From: Dactylonectria macrodidyma
Taxonomy: Eukaryota; Ascomycota; Sordariomycetes; Hypocreales; Nectriaceae
Assembly (NCBI GenBank): GCA_020744425.1
Contig: JAGMUV010000035.1
Span: 372,001 to 436,000 of the forward strand
Direction of reading: 5' to 3'
Length of the DNA stretch: 64,000 bases
Shown here: positions 52,050-62,488 of the stretch, one piece after another
Numbering within the stretch: position 1 is the first letter of the stretch
Layout of the letters: the number at the start of each line of letters is the position of its first letter
Made by a program: the position numbers and the translations under genes
The notes under the pieces: model-generated
The model's database searches: none
Seen by the model: only the letters and a program-made list of their open reading frames with translations
What the model was told of the DNA's origin: nothing

Positions 52050-52215
52050 TTATACTACGATCTTTTATTCTTTCCACCTACATCTTGATTAACTCTGACG
52101 CGCGTCAGTGCGAGGTTAATCGTCGCGTCGGATCCGACTATAGATCCGCCTACCTGCAGCGAGACGCAGGTACGAACAGCAAACCACCGTTGACTGGAAC
52201 CAATCAGCAGTCGAC

Positions 52216-53709
52216 ATGACCAGGAGCTCTGAGTTGGGCGCGTGGAGCGCTGACAAAGAGGGCATCGATAAGGCACGCCAAGAGAGCGCCTTTTATCAGC
52301 AGGTCCAGCAGTACCTCGCCGAGTCCGTAGACGAGGACAGCGAAGGGACTACCAATACAGAAGACGACGAAGGGATATCTATCAGACCTTTCGCGCGACT
52401 CGCAGCAGATTCTATCGAAGAAGATTTGAACGCTCGAACCTGCGAGATCACGGACAACGGCCGATTCACAGTCTACGTGAAAGACCAGGACGGGAGATTC
52501 AGGAACCTCCCGATCGATGCCGACAATATCGAATCGATGGTCCAGAAATACCCTGAGGTGCGAGCCTCGATAATTCGCAATTCTGCCGAGCAATTGGCAA
52601 TCAGAGGGCAGCGAGACGAGCTTATCGAGCTGCACAATAAGCACGTCGAGACGACCGAGCGACTCATTAAAGAGTACAATGAGGCAATTGAGGCCGAAGC
52701 GATGGCCCACGCCGAGGTGGCACGGATCAATAAGGAACTGGCACGGTTGAAAGCGGCACAGCATACTGTCCCTCTCCGCGAAGACACGCCTCTCGGGAGC
52801 GAGACAACGGCCGAGACCAAGCTGCGCCGGAAGCGGGAGAGTGACCCACCCGAGCTCGATGATGGCAAGGAACCGGACTTCGAAGACTGGCTCATCAAGG
52901 CCAGACGCAAGCTGCGACGCGACGGCCCACGAGACTACCCTGAAGAGGAGGACAAGGTATATTATATTTTCGGTCGTTGCAAGGGTATCGCGGCTGCCTA
53001 TTTACGCCCCCGCATGCCCGAGAACGCGGAGGAAGACGCCTTCGAGACCGCTGAAGATGTCTTCCAAGCCCTGACGACCCTCTTCCGGGACAAGAACAAG
53101 AAGATCAAGGCGCGAGAGGAGTTCAAGGCCTTGAGATACTATACCAATGGTAGCTGGCGTAGCTTCTACGTCAAGTTCTTGGCTACAGCGAACGACGCTA
53201 AGATCCCCAAAAGGGATTGGAAGGAAGAGCTCTACGACAAAGTGCCAGTGGAGATGAAACGTACTGTGGCTACGCAGCGCTTTGCCGAAGAGGTAAGCTT
53301 CGACACCTTTGCGGCAGCGCTTGGCGACATCGCGGTAGTAGAAGAGGCCTACGCGAAGACCTTAACGAAGAAGGACAGCAAGAGGACCAGCAAGTTACAG
53401 ACTAGTAAGAGCGATGGTGCTGCCACTGGGAAGAAGGACACTAAGAAGTCGGCAACTTCAACACCCAAATACTCGAAGATCAAGATTGACGGCAAATGGA
53501 CTTTCAAGGACCCAGAGGTCCGCAAGCTAGCCGAAGAAGGGAAGTGCTTCAAGTGTAAGAAAGTCGGCCATACCCACCAGGAGTGTCCGGAGGGGGGCGA
53601 AGTGAACGAAGTTCGTGCCAAGGCTAAGAAGGCAGGGCGGACGATTACTATTGCGATCCCTGATGAATCAGATGAGTCGTCCTCCGAGTCGGAAAAAGAC
53701 GAGTCCTAG
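52216..53709 (+). CDS. Gypsy-2 Gag
   Basis: 497 aa from the ATG at 52216. The N-terminus is acidic, a long helix follows (ELIELHNKHVETTERL), then the capsid domain (DFEDWLIKARRKLR, AFETAEDVFQALTTLF, WRSFYVKFLATAND). A CCHC knuckle (CFKCKKVGHTHQEC) and a Ser/Glu tail end it. It is the structural protein of the cytoplasmic particle. Pol follows in the -1 frame. Confidence 0.93.
   Translation: MTRSSELGAWSADKEGIDKARQESAFYQQVQQYLAESVDEDSEGTTNTEDDEGISIRPFARLAADSIEEDLNARTCEITDNGRFTVYVKDQDGRFRNLPIDADNIESMVQKYPEVRASIIRNSAEQLAIRGQRDELIELHNKHVETTERLIKEYNEAIEAEAMAHAEVARINKELARLKAAQHTVPLREDTPLGSETTAETKLRRKRESDPPELDDGKEPDFEDWLIKARRKLRRDGPRDYPEEEDKVYYIFGRCKGIAAAYLRPRMPENAEEDAFETAEDVFQALTTLFRDKNKKIKAREEFKALRYYTNGSWRSFYVKFLATANDAKIPKRDWKEELYDKVPVEMKRTVATQRFAEEVSFDTFAAALGDIAVVEEAYAKTLTKKDSKRTSKLQTSKSDGAATGKKDTKKSATSTPKYSKIKIDGKWTFKDPEVRKLAEEGKCFKCKKVGHTHQECPEGGEVNEVRAKAKKAGRTITIAIPDESDESSSESEKDES
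53691..53698 (+). promoter_or_regulatory. Candidate -1 frameshift site between gag and pol
   Basis: A GGAAAAAG run lies 10 bp before the gag stop. The pol frame is open through this stop and continues without a start codon of its own, so a -1 shift around here would make Gag-Pol. The exact slip position is not proven. Confidence 0.45.
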
Positions 53710-56700
53710 GGGAAGTCTCCTCTCTAGGACCTGAATTGCAGTCACTGATCTTTGACGAGGGCTCGATCAACATGGATGAACTACTCGGCGGGGAGAAGCT
53801 CTACCGTCCCTGTACGATAGCAAGTTCAGGGTTGGCAATTAAAGTTAAAGGTCTATGTGATACCGGAGCGGATGGTTATGTCTTTGTGAATAAGGATCTA
53901 GCCCTAAGGATGCACCAACAACTGCAGAGCCGTCGAATCCTAATCCCGGGGCGGGGACTCGCCGTCAAGGGATACAAGGGCGGACGACAACGGATTACCC
54001 ACATCACGGTGGCAACGCTGGATATAGATGGCAGACGACAGCCAAATTGTCCGATGTTGGAACTCGGGATGCATCAGGACCTGATCATTGGGAGGAAGTG
54101 GTTCGAGAAGCACGACGTGGAAATCTCTGCCAAACATCGCCGCCTACGATGGCCTGACGACAGGCCGAAGGATTACCCTAGTAGCGATATTGTGATACCG
54201 ATGTCTTCGTTAAAGGGCCCTCGCTGTTCAAGGCCAGCGGACCAGGCCGACATGGAACGACGCAACCAACTGAGCGCAGAACGAAAGAAGGCCCGCGAGG
54301 ATCGGATCCTTAGGAGGGGAGATCGCCCGCCAAGGAGGCAATGGTCGGATGACGCCAAAGAGAACATGGCTAAGATGGACAGGGCATTGAGGGATACGGC
54401 GCCCTCTCTCCCGATGAGGGACTTCAATACCGAGCTAGCGATGATCCAAGCCGACCTGCCACGGCGACCAATGATTGATACAGAGGGAGTCACAATCGAA
54501 ATCAGTATCGTTAGTGCCAGCAGGTGGCAGGAGAGGGTGGTCAAGCAGGAGGACACCGAATGGATCGGTGAAGTCACCCTCCAGGAGATCGACAAGATTA
54601 TCGAAGAACGACTAGAACGGAGAGAAGCCGGAGGGGAGAACCTTCGTAAAGATACGCCCGAATTGAGGGAGAAGGTAGAGTCGAAGTTGCCTCGACAGCA
54701 CTTACACCTGCGACATGCCTTCTCCAAGGCTGAGTCTGACGCCTTGCCACCCCACCGGCCAGGCGTTGACATGAAGCTGGAATTGAAAGAGCCAATCCCC
54801 GACAGTCGGAAGGTCCCGCCAATGTACAAGTTGAGCCTCGAACAGCTAGAGGTGATGAGGAACTATATCGAGGAGCACCTGCAGAAAGGATTTATCGTAC
54901 CGGCAGGTGACGCGCCATACGCATCGCCAGTCCTGTTTGCAAAAAAGAAGAACGGCGGATGGCGTTTCTGTGTGGACTACAGGAAGCTCAACGAGTTGAC
55001 GGCGAAGGAACATTGTGCACCACCCCTGATAGAAGAAACCCAGTCGAGGCTGGCAAAGGCAAAAGTATTTACGAAACTCGACATACGACAGGCCTTCTAT
55101 CGGATGCGGATGTCCCCAGATTCCGAGGATCTCACAGCCTTCAAGACTCGGTATGGCACCTACAAGTATAAGGTGGTACCGTTTGGTCTGACCAACGGCC
55201 CTTCGCACTTCCAAGCTTACATCAACCACGTCCTGATGGATCTCCTAGACGTCTGCTGCACGGCATACATCGACGACATTCTCATTTACTCAGAAAACGT
55301 CAAGGACCACGAAGCGCACGTTAATGCAGTCTTGGAACGACTGGTCGCAGCAGGGTTGCAGGCAGACATCGACAAGTCAGAATTCTATGTTACAGAGACG
55401 GAGTTCCTGGGCTTTATAATTACGACAAACGGGATCCGGATGGACCCGAAAAAGATGAAGGCCATTATAGACTGGGAAGAACCAACAAACGTACGGGGAG
55501 TACAGGCCTTCCTTGGGTTTTGCAACTTCTACCGAAAGTTCGTCGAGTTTTACAGTCGGATAGCGCGACCGCTTACACTGTTGACGAAGAAGGGGATCCC
55601 ATGGAGGTGGACTGAAGAGGAGACGACCGCGATGAAGGCTATGAAGTTGGCGATTTCGTCGGCCCCGTGCCGGGCCTGGTACGACCCTCTCCGTGATACG
55701 ATCGTCGAGACCGACGCGTCAGGAGGTGTGGTGGCTGCAGTACTAACCCAGAAGAGCGAAGACGGGGACTGGCACCCCGTAGCTTTCTTCTCCAAGACGA
55801 TGAACGACGCGGAGATGCGTTACCCGATTCACGACCAGGAGATGCTCGCGGTGGTGTTGGCCTTGAAGGAATGGAACGCCGAGCTCTTGGGGCTCCAACG
55901 GCAATTCCTAGTTATTACTGACCACAAAGCCCTCGAGTATTTCTCGACGAAACAACGCCTTAATGGCAGGCAAGCGCGGTGGGCGGACGACTTGGCGCCT
56001 TATGACTTCAAGATCACCTACCGTCCGGGGCGAGAGAACATTGTAGCGGATGCTCTGTCTCGGAAGTCGTCCGAATTGGCTACGCAGAAGGCGCGACGAG
56101 AAGCTGCGTGGAACAGGGTACTACTGAGTCAGGACCTGGTGATTAGTTCTATTGACTATGAGATCATGGGCGGTCCCTGTACCGAGCCCGATTCCGGGGA
56201 AGGACCAGAGGTGGCATTGATCGGGGCCGAAGCTGTCGAGTCCTCGGTCAGCTCCGGAAGAGAGGCTATCCGGGCGCCGGAGGGATGGCAGCTGCTTGAC
56301 GCCGTCCTCCGGGCTAATAGGGCCTCTCCCCAATCACAGCCCTACCGAGAGAACGCAGAGAAGAAGGCCGATGGTTGGACGATGAACGAAGGTGTGGTTT
56401 GCCGGAACCAGCGCATTTTTGTTCCGGACGACGGTGTTCTCCGAACGCTGGTCATTAAGGAGAACCACTGCAAGCTCAATGTAGCCCACCCAGGACGCAA
56501 CAAAACCGTCAGATTGGTTGCCGAGAGGTTCTGGTGGCCAGGCTTATCGGCTGACGTCGATCGGTTCCGGGCAAATTGTAAGCCGTGTGGAAGAGCTCAC
56601 GCTAATAGAGATAAGACCCCCGGATTGCTACACCCATTGGAAGTCCCACACCGGATATGGCAGCATGTTACAACAGACTTCCATTACATGCCTAAGGACA

Positions 56701-57899
56701 AGAACGGATACGACTGCGTGTGGGTAGTTATTGATCGGCTCAGCAAGATCGCTTTTTCTATACCTTGCTACCGGACGGTGACAGCGAAGGACGTTGCGTA
56801 TATGTACTACCACCACGTCTACCGTGTTTTTGGGGTGCCGGAGACGGTGACGTCAGACCGAGGACCACAGTTTATCGCCGCCTTCATGGATGAGCTATGC
56901 AAGCTTATCGGAGTGAAGCAGAAACTGAGCACAGCAGAGCACCCCCAGACAGACGGGAACACTGAGATCTACAACCAGTACTTGAACCACCGACTACGAC
57001 CGTTTATCAACCATTACCAAGACGACTGGAGTGAACTACTACCGTCGATGGACTATGCGCAGATGAATCTCTACCACGAGTCACTGGGTATGGAACCGGT
57101 GAGACTGTTACTCGGCCACTTGCCCCGATCCCAACTCGACTGGGATAAGAGAACCGACCTTGAGGGCTGCAAAACAAAAGCTGAACGTTTGTCGAGGGAG
57201 GATGCCCAGCAGTATGCCAAGCGGATTGCGGACTCCATCAAAGTTGCTAGGCAGAATCTCCACCAGGCGCAGGAACGGCAGATCCGCCAAGCTAACAAGA
57301 AGCGCCGGGAACCGGATTTTACAGTTGGGGACAAAGTCTGGGTCGACATGCGCGGACTTACGAGTACAAGACCTAGCCAGGCGTTAGACTGGAGGAAGAG
57401 AGGGCCATGGACTATTGTGGAACAAGTCGGGCATTCATACCGCCTGGACTTACCCTCCTCGTGGCACATAAACCCAACTCTACACGCGGATCGGTTGCGG
57501 CGTTATCCCGACAATCCTATGCCAGGGCAGGATGAGGACCCACCACCACCTGAAGTCATCAACGGCGCCAAAGAGTACGAGGTTCACAAGGTCAAGGAGT
57601 CGCGGTACAATAAGCGCGACAAACAGCTCCAGTATAGGGTAGACTGGGTCGGACACGACCCCGACGATGAATGGTACCCTGCCGAAAACTTCAAGAACGC
57701 ACCGATGCGACTGAAGGAGTTCCATGAGGAATATTCGGAGGCACCTGGGCCACCGAAGCGATTACAGGCCTGGGTCGACGCGGCTGCTGCGGATACGGAC
57801 GTACCAGAGCACCCTGACGATAATCAACCGATCAAACTGGGCCGGGGGCCCAAGAAAGCACGACGGAAACGAAGAGTCTTCGTCATCTGGCGATCGTGA
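53710..57899 (+). CDS. Gypsy-2 Pol polyprotein
   Basis: About 1390 aa, probably made by frameshift from gag. Protease (LCDTGADGYVF), reverse transcriptase (CVDYRKLNELT, KLDIRQAFYRMRM, AYIDDILIYS) and RNase H (VETDASGGVVAAVL, ITDHKALEYF) come first. Integrase has an HHCC finger (HPGRNKTVRLV, CKPCGRAH) and core (VTTDFHYMP, VTSDRGPQFI, QTDGNTEIYNQYL). The C-terminal chromodomain (LQYRVDWVGHDPDDEWYP) would steer integration to marked chromatin. The order PR-RT-RH-IN defines Gypsy. No stop or frameshift is seen. The polypurine tract and 3' LTR follow within 60 bp, leaving no room for an accessory gene. Confidence 0.95.
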
Positions 57900-57938
57900 G
57901 AATTTGACAGCTTGCGCTCACGCGGCCGTTTTGAGCGC

Positions 57939-57955
57939 CTTGAAGAGGGGGGTGA
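57939..57955 (+). promoter_or_regulatory. Gypsy-2 polypurine tract
   Basis: TTGAAGAGGGGGGTGA lies directly before the 3' LTR. Confidence 0.7.
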
Positions 57956-58148
57956 TGTGACGGGAGCGTCTGGAGTGCTGGATCCAAGGTGGGGTCGATA
58001 CGTAACTAGGACGCACGGGGCAGGCCACAGGGACTATCAACGCGTCTACGCGTCTACGCGCCTGCCCGCTTTCTCTTTCCTCTTCATCGTAGTATTCTCG
58101 CAATACAGTGGCATTACCTCTTGAGTTGATCTCATCTGGCCCGTGACA
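57956..58148 (+). repeat. Gypsy-2 3' LTR
   Basis: 193 bp, apparently identical to the 5' LTR, and followed by the TSD GGAGG. Confidence 0.95.
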
Positions 58149-58249
58149 GGAGGAGTGGAAGAGAATGAGGGCTCAAATTCGGAGGCGGAAGAGTTAGCTG
58201 TCACACGCACGCGCGCAGGCCGTGCAGTTAGAAGACCAAGACTATATTA

Positions 58250-58860
58250 AAATACATTCGATTCCAAGCTGGAAAAATAGGAATTGACTTGTTTTTCGTA
58301 TTTCTGGTGGCTCTTTGTGAGGGGGTTGAAAATTAGCAGTTTGTATGGGGAAACTTTTTTTTTGCTTATCAGTAGAGGGGTCTTATCGGCAGAGGGGTAC
58401 TGGATGGTAACTTGTCTGACAGACTCGAAAATGGACCGAGGAAATTGGAAAGGCAGATATAGAAGCAATGGCAGAAGTTTTGGATCTGGCTGAACCACTG
58501 AAAGGCTCAAGTCACTACAAAATTAAACTGGCATTCTTTAAGAACTTTCTGGAGAAGATCAAGCCTTCCAATCTGTCATCGGCCGACGATGCAAAGGCAA
58601 AATGTAGACATACACTCAATTGAAACCCACCCCAATTTTGGAAGATTGAGGGGCCTTTAGTGCAAGGGTATTTGTGAGTCCATTAGCCTTGCGCAAACGC
58701 GTGTTCTTTCCATCTTTCACGATCCATATACCGTCGGAGCTTATGCCGTACCCAGAGTGGCCAACACCTCGTAAAGCGGCCTCAGCCGATTGATTATCGA
58801 CTTGATCAAGGTTAGCCCCCCCAATCCCAAGCGCATATAGTCGCGCAATCCAAACTTGCC
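58250..58860. other. Region after the pogo gene
   Basis: Presumed pogo 3' flank, then a plus-strand frame with protein-like composition near 58440-58620 (GSSHYKIKLAFFKNFLEK) that I do not recognise. No TIR identified. Confidence 0.35.
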
Positions 58861-59150
58861 GTGTCGCGTGAAATCGAATAGCGGAGGGAGCTCACGCACT
58901 TGCCTGGTGTTGTGTCGCGAGTCAGACAACTTGGTGCTGGGGTCCCTCAGCTCGTCGAAGAAGGGACGTACTATGGCATCGATGGCTCCTTGTCTCTCCG
59001 TCAGGGTGTACTCGAGCAGTCGCGCAAACAAGTCGATTGCGTTGGCATCAGCCTTGCGGAAAACCTTGGCGAAGGGAAGCGGCTTAATCTGCGGGAACTT
59101 GTGCTCTATATCCACTGAGGGCAAGGTTATTGCAGGATGGCGGTCGATGA
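58860..59150 (-). pseudogene. Fragment of a GSK3/shaggy-type protein kinase gene
   Basis: The minus-strand frame reads [20 protein letters not shown], then [23 protein letters not shown]-like [17 protein letters not shown] and [10 protein letters not shown]. This is the C-lobe end of fungal GSK3 kinases, highly conserved in that family. Homology stops abruptly after FDFTRH (58860). On the other side, sequence before Glu-His-Lys looks like an intron end (ATATAG), so genomic DNA rather than mRNA was the source. There is no ATP-binding or catalytic loop, so no kinase activity. It is a stray gene fragment. Confidence 0.8.
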
Positions 59151-59538
59151 CGAAGACTGCAACCCACCGTCAAGCTGCTGGTGGATCTAGATATGGATTG
59201 GTTGAATGGCCGCGACCACATCCGTAATGAGGATCACAGCATCAACGCCTTGAGCACTTTTGTGAGGATGCCTTGACATGTTTTGTCTAACAAGACTGAC
59301 CGGACTGGGATTATGCCTTACTTGACTCATGCCCCGCGCTCTGGTGTTTCACCTAACAAACAAGTGACTTAAGGCGACGAATGGTCATATTATACCAGTG
59401 AAGACCAAGTTCAGCGTCAGTAATCTGCACTATAATTTTTTTCTGCGTCTTGCAGGCTATAATTAGCATGCATTATGCTTATTAGTCTCTCATATGCTTA
59501 TATTTGATGCAGAGGATAAAGACAGGATATTGTCAATC
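59151..59538. other. Intergenic region
   Basis: AT-rich near 59430-59500. No gene recognised; it is the likely 3' flank of the DUF7053-like gene. Confidence 0.4.
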
Positions 59539-60102
59539 TTAAACTGGTATTTTAAAGTAACTTCGAACTAATTCGTCCATAACCCCTTGACAAAGCTGGG
59601 TCATAACCTTAGGAGCATACCATGAAACAAATGGCATTAGCAGCCTATTAGCCTCAATGGTGAGGTCTGCGTGGAGCTCCCACTGCTCTGCGACGTAGGT
59701 TGTTGAGCTAGAGGTGGTATCAGAGCCTGTAGGGGACATGCCATCTTGGCGCCGACGAACGGTCCACTTCGTCCAGGAAATTACGCCAGCGCCAGTGCTA
59801 CCACGAACTCGAATACCATCAGGAGTGCTCTGATAGACTGCAGGCCACGTGGAAACCTTGGTGAGGCCGGGAGCGAGATGGATGACCTCGTCGACCGTAT
59901 ACGCACGTACAGTCTCATCCCAAGGCCCGAAGAATGGGTCATCGGAAATAAGGGTAGGGTCGGCAGGGATTTCGTAAAACCTGACAAAGTCGGGAACCTG
60001 GGTCATGGTTGGTATATAGGTCTGTAGGAAGGCAAGTGCGACATGGGAAGGAAGACTGATGGGAATAGGGGCCACAGCTAATATGTGGCATTGTGTCCGC
60101 AT
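59539..60102 (-). CDS. DUF7053-like fungal protein
   Basis: 187 aa from the ATG at 60102, which matches the usual start of the family better than an in-frame ATG at 60150. It shows IPISLPSHVALAFLQ, FFGPWDETVRAYTVDEV, LAPGLTKVSTWPAVYQ, TPDGIRVR and WTVRRRQDG. This is the pattern I associate with the fungal DUF7053 domain, a compact beta-rich single-domain protein of unknown function, often near secondary-metabolism genes. There is no signal peptide or membrane helix. No lesions are seen, so it is probably a functioning host gene in an otherwise TE-filled neighbourhood. Confidence 0.7.
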   Translation of the reverse strand: MRTQCHILAVAPIPISLPSHVALAFLQTYIPTMTQVPDFVRFYEIPADPTLISDDPFFGPWDETVRAYTVDEVIHLAPGLTKVSTWPAVYQSTPDGIRVRGSTGAGVISWTKWTVRRRQDGMSPTGSDTTSSSTTYVAEQWELHADLTIEANRLLMPFVSWYAPKVMTQLCQGVMDELVRSYFKIPV

Positions 60103-60454
60103 TTCAAGAGCAAAGTATCTATAGTAGTTAGCTATGTATATCAATTGCAACGACTAGACAATCTCTACCTCCAAGTGCGCGATTTCTGCGCCTGTGATCG
60201 ATGTGGAGATCTTTTCCCCTTGCAGCGTCTGGCTTGGACCCTTGAGATTCCCAGGACCGATATGAGACTTTCTCGGTTGTGTGAACGCCAATGAAAACGA
60301 ATTAGATGTACTGTTGTCATGAATTGTGCGCGAGGCGCGGGTCCATTAATAATGTTATACGAAAGATGCAGGTGTGTCTGAGCAGCAGCCTACATGTGGC
60401 ACACCTAAAGAAGTTTTAGGTGGGCCGCATATGAGAGCACGTGACTTTAAGCTT
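60103..60454. other. Intergenic region
   Basis: Promoter side of the DUF7053-like gene, up to the Helitron terminus. Nothing else seen. Confidence 0.4.
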
Positions 60455-61013
60455 AAAATACTACGTCACCCCATGTACATTGGAGCGGCGATGGGGTGCA
60501 TGGGGTATGTGTGTCCGCGGGCCGGGAAGCTATTACTACTACTGCATTATCTACGTACTGATCCATTGCCATGGCCATTCTTAGTATTATATGACATATA
60601 CGGATTCCGTATGAGCACCTGCCGTTTCCTAAGCTCCTGATCCCTTATCTTCATCTTCATGCCATCCGGAGGAGACCCGTAGACCAGGTGATTACGATCA
60701 AATAGTGCATCTAATATCAGACCCTCGAGCGTTTTTACGCGAGAGATAGCCACGTAGCCTAAACCAGTCTGAAAGTCCTAGCAGGATAGATCTGTAACTA
60801 CTATGTCTTTAGTAATGCTTTGTGACTTATGCATAGTAATTGCGTAGTATACGATTAGGAGAAACTGGGTGCGAGTGCAGAGAATGGCTCCCATGAGGAA
60901 GTCCCTCTCTACTAGGAGAATCGGCATAATCTTCCTGCTATCAGCAGTGGTTAAGAACACCGGTCTGCTGTATTTATCAAACTCTACTATGATAATACAG
61001 GGAGGGTCTTAGA
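60455..61013 (-). mobile_element. Helitron 3' fragment with decayed helicase end (Hel-D)
   Basis: The 3' end is as in Hel-A to Hel-C (AAAATACTACGTCACCCC on the plus strand) with the hairpin, but it lacks the subterminal CCTCAGCCGAAGGCTG motif. The helicase frame (MHKSQSITKDI, AISRVKTLEGLIL) has an in-frame stop near 60777. Homology ends near 61013, about the same place as in Hel-B. Confidence 0.8.
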
Positions 61014-62445
61014 TGGGGTCGGCCTTAGGCGCTCAGCTGGTATCCGTGGCGCCGCTGAGCCGTCGCTGATCGCGCGTGACGGCCACCACCACCGGCTGAT
61101 CTGAGGCCCCCCGCCAATCGCCGCCCGCGGCCAATGGCATCCCAGTATATCCACATGCAGCCCCCCTAAAAGGCCGTAGAAATTCGCGTATATCCACAAG
61201 AGCTTGCTGATCGGCCGCTACAACTCCAGGGAGCTGCAGGGGCCTCCAGCGCTATCCAACGCCTCCGAGTCTCGATCCTGCTGATCTGGCGCTGGCGCTC
61301 CCCTACCCTCCCTAAATCAATGATATATTCCTGCAGACCCCAGGCCTGTCTCTGGCCCTTCTTTTAGACCTCTTTTCTTTTTAAAAATTTGCTTTCTTTT
61401 TTCTAAAAATTTATATTTAACTATTAATTATGGGAAAACAAGCTGGGAAGAAGAAAAAGACAACTGTGGCGGCTGTGGCTGACTCTATTACGGTCAGGAC
61501 CAGCGCAGCAGCCGGCGCTGGCACCCATCGCCACCACAGTCGCATCGGGCTCAACGCGCGCAACAACGCCGAGCTCCGCGCCAACGCACAGAATATCCTC
61601 TCGATGATCCAGGAAGCCAGACCGAAGAATACGCTAGCTGCGTACGAACCAAAGCAGAGGGAGTTTAGGGACTTCTGCGAGCGCAAGCAGTATCAGGATG
61701 CGGATACCGTCACAGAAGACAAGCTTCTCCTCTTCCTTACTGAGGAGGTCGCGGACCGGCCGCTGAGGGCCAAGAGCCTCAAGGCGGCTGAGGATACTCC
61801 ACTGCAGGCTACGCGGCTTGCCTGGCGATCAGTCCGCAGCTATACGACTGCCATTACCGACCTATATCGCACCCAGAAAGCGCTTGGGATGAATGCCCAC
61901 CCCTCGCCACGGGAGGACAACGTTCGGGAGTATCTCAAGTCCCTCCAGCGCCGGGATGCTCAGCAAGACAAGGCTAGCTATGCCGACAAGGGCCGTGATA
62001 CCCTCCTCGATGGGTACACGGAGCAGGAATTTGAACGCGTCTGCCACGAGCTGTGGGCCCATAGCAGCACGGCTCCCGAGTGCCACTTGCGGACGCTCGT
62101 GGATCTGCTGCTCGGGCACTATATGCTGACCCGGGGGGCCGACCGCCGCGCGGCCGAGATCTCGGACCTCTTTACCTTCGAGTTCGAGGGGGAGGGCCCG
62201 ACCCGCTGCATGCCCCTGATCTTTACAACACGGGCAGGGAAGCAGAACCAGCATGGCCGCCTTGAGACAGCCGGGGCCCTCCGGAATAAGAACCCGCTTA
62301 TCTGTATGCTGGGAGGCCTTGCGTTCTACCTCCTCTACCGGTGGGATATAGCCGCCGACGAGCCGTTTCCAGACCTCAGCCGGAGGTCTGCGTGGTACGA
62401 TACGCGGCTGATCAGAGGGAGCAGGAGCGAGCGCGACCATAGGGC
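61014..62445 (+). mobile_element. Crypton, 5' half
   Basis: Leader with AT-rich stretch before the ATG at 61430, then the recombinase frame. It is cut at about 62445 by a LINE and abuts Hel-D on the left. Confidence 0.7.
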
Positions 62446-62488
62446 CTTGACACAATCTAGTTCACATTTTAGAACATTTGGTACTTGA
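61430..62488 (+). pseudogene. Crypton tyrosine recombinase, N-terminal half
   Basis: The frame starts MGKQAGKKKKTTV (basic), followed by the core-binding-like domain (PKNTLAAYEPKQREFRDFC). The start of the catalytic domain follows (LLGHYMLTRGADRRAAEISDLF, with the Arg of the Thr-Arg-Gly motif, and CMLGGLAFYLLYRW). Cryptons are DNA transposons that use a tyrosine recombinase and move as circles. Native sequence probably ends at about 62440; the last codons to 62488 are read from the LINE 3' flank. The HxxR and Tyr sites are missing, so it is inactive. The Crypton piece at 24475-25224 is the opposite half of a related protein. Confidence 0.8.

Larger units (their letters stand above)
51857..58148 (+). 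mobile_element. Gypsy-2, complete chromodomain LTR retrotransposon
   Basis: 6292 bp. Two 193-bp LTRs (TGTGACGGGAGC...GCCCGTGACA) read as identical, and the TSD GGAGG is at 51852-51856 and 58149-58153. Gag and Pol are both open, so it is a recent and possibly active insertion into the pogo gene, in the same orientation. Confidence 0.97.
50991..58249 (+). pseudogene. Fot1/pogo-type transposase, 5'-truncated and split by Gypsy-2
   Basis: DDE_1 superfamily. 50991-51114 encodes WTDNHIAVEWLKQVYLP and LDGHRSHVS (second Asp region). A 59-nt intron (51115-51173) is followed by CYLPAHCSHGLQPLDNGPF with the third acidic site, then GWRVTGNWPISRRKAL and a basic C-terminal part with a coiled coil (SLSSRVASLEEEVGRL). 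Gypsy-2 (51857-58148) is inserted after Glu-Val-Gly. The frame resumes at 58154 and ends with a basic tail (VRRPRLY) at 58249. The DNA-binding N-terminal half is absent: Gypsy-1 abuts at 50990 and the missing half is not in this window. Confidence 0.87.
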
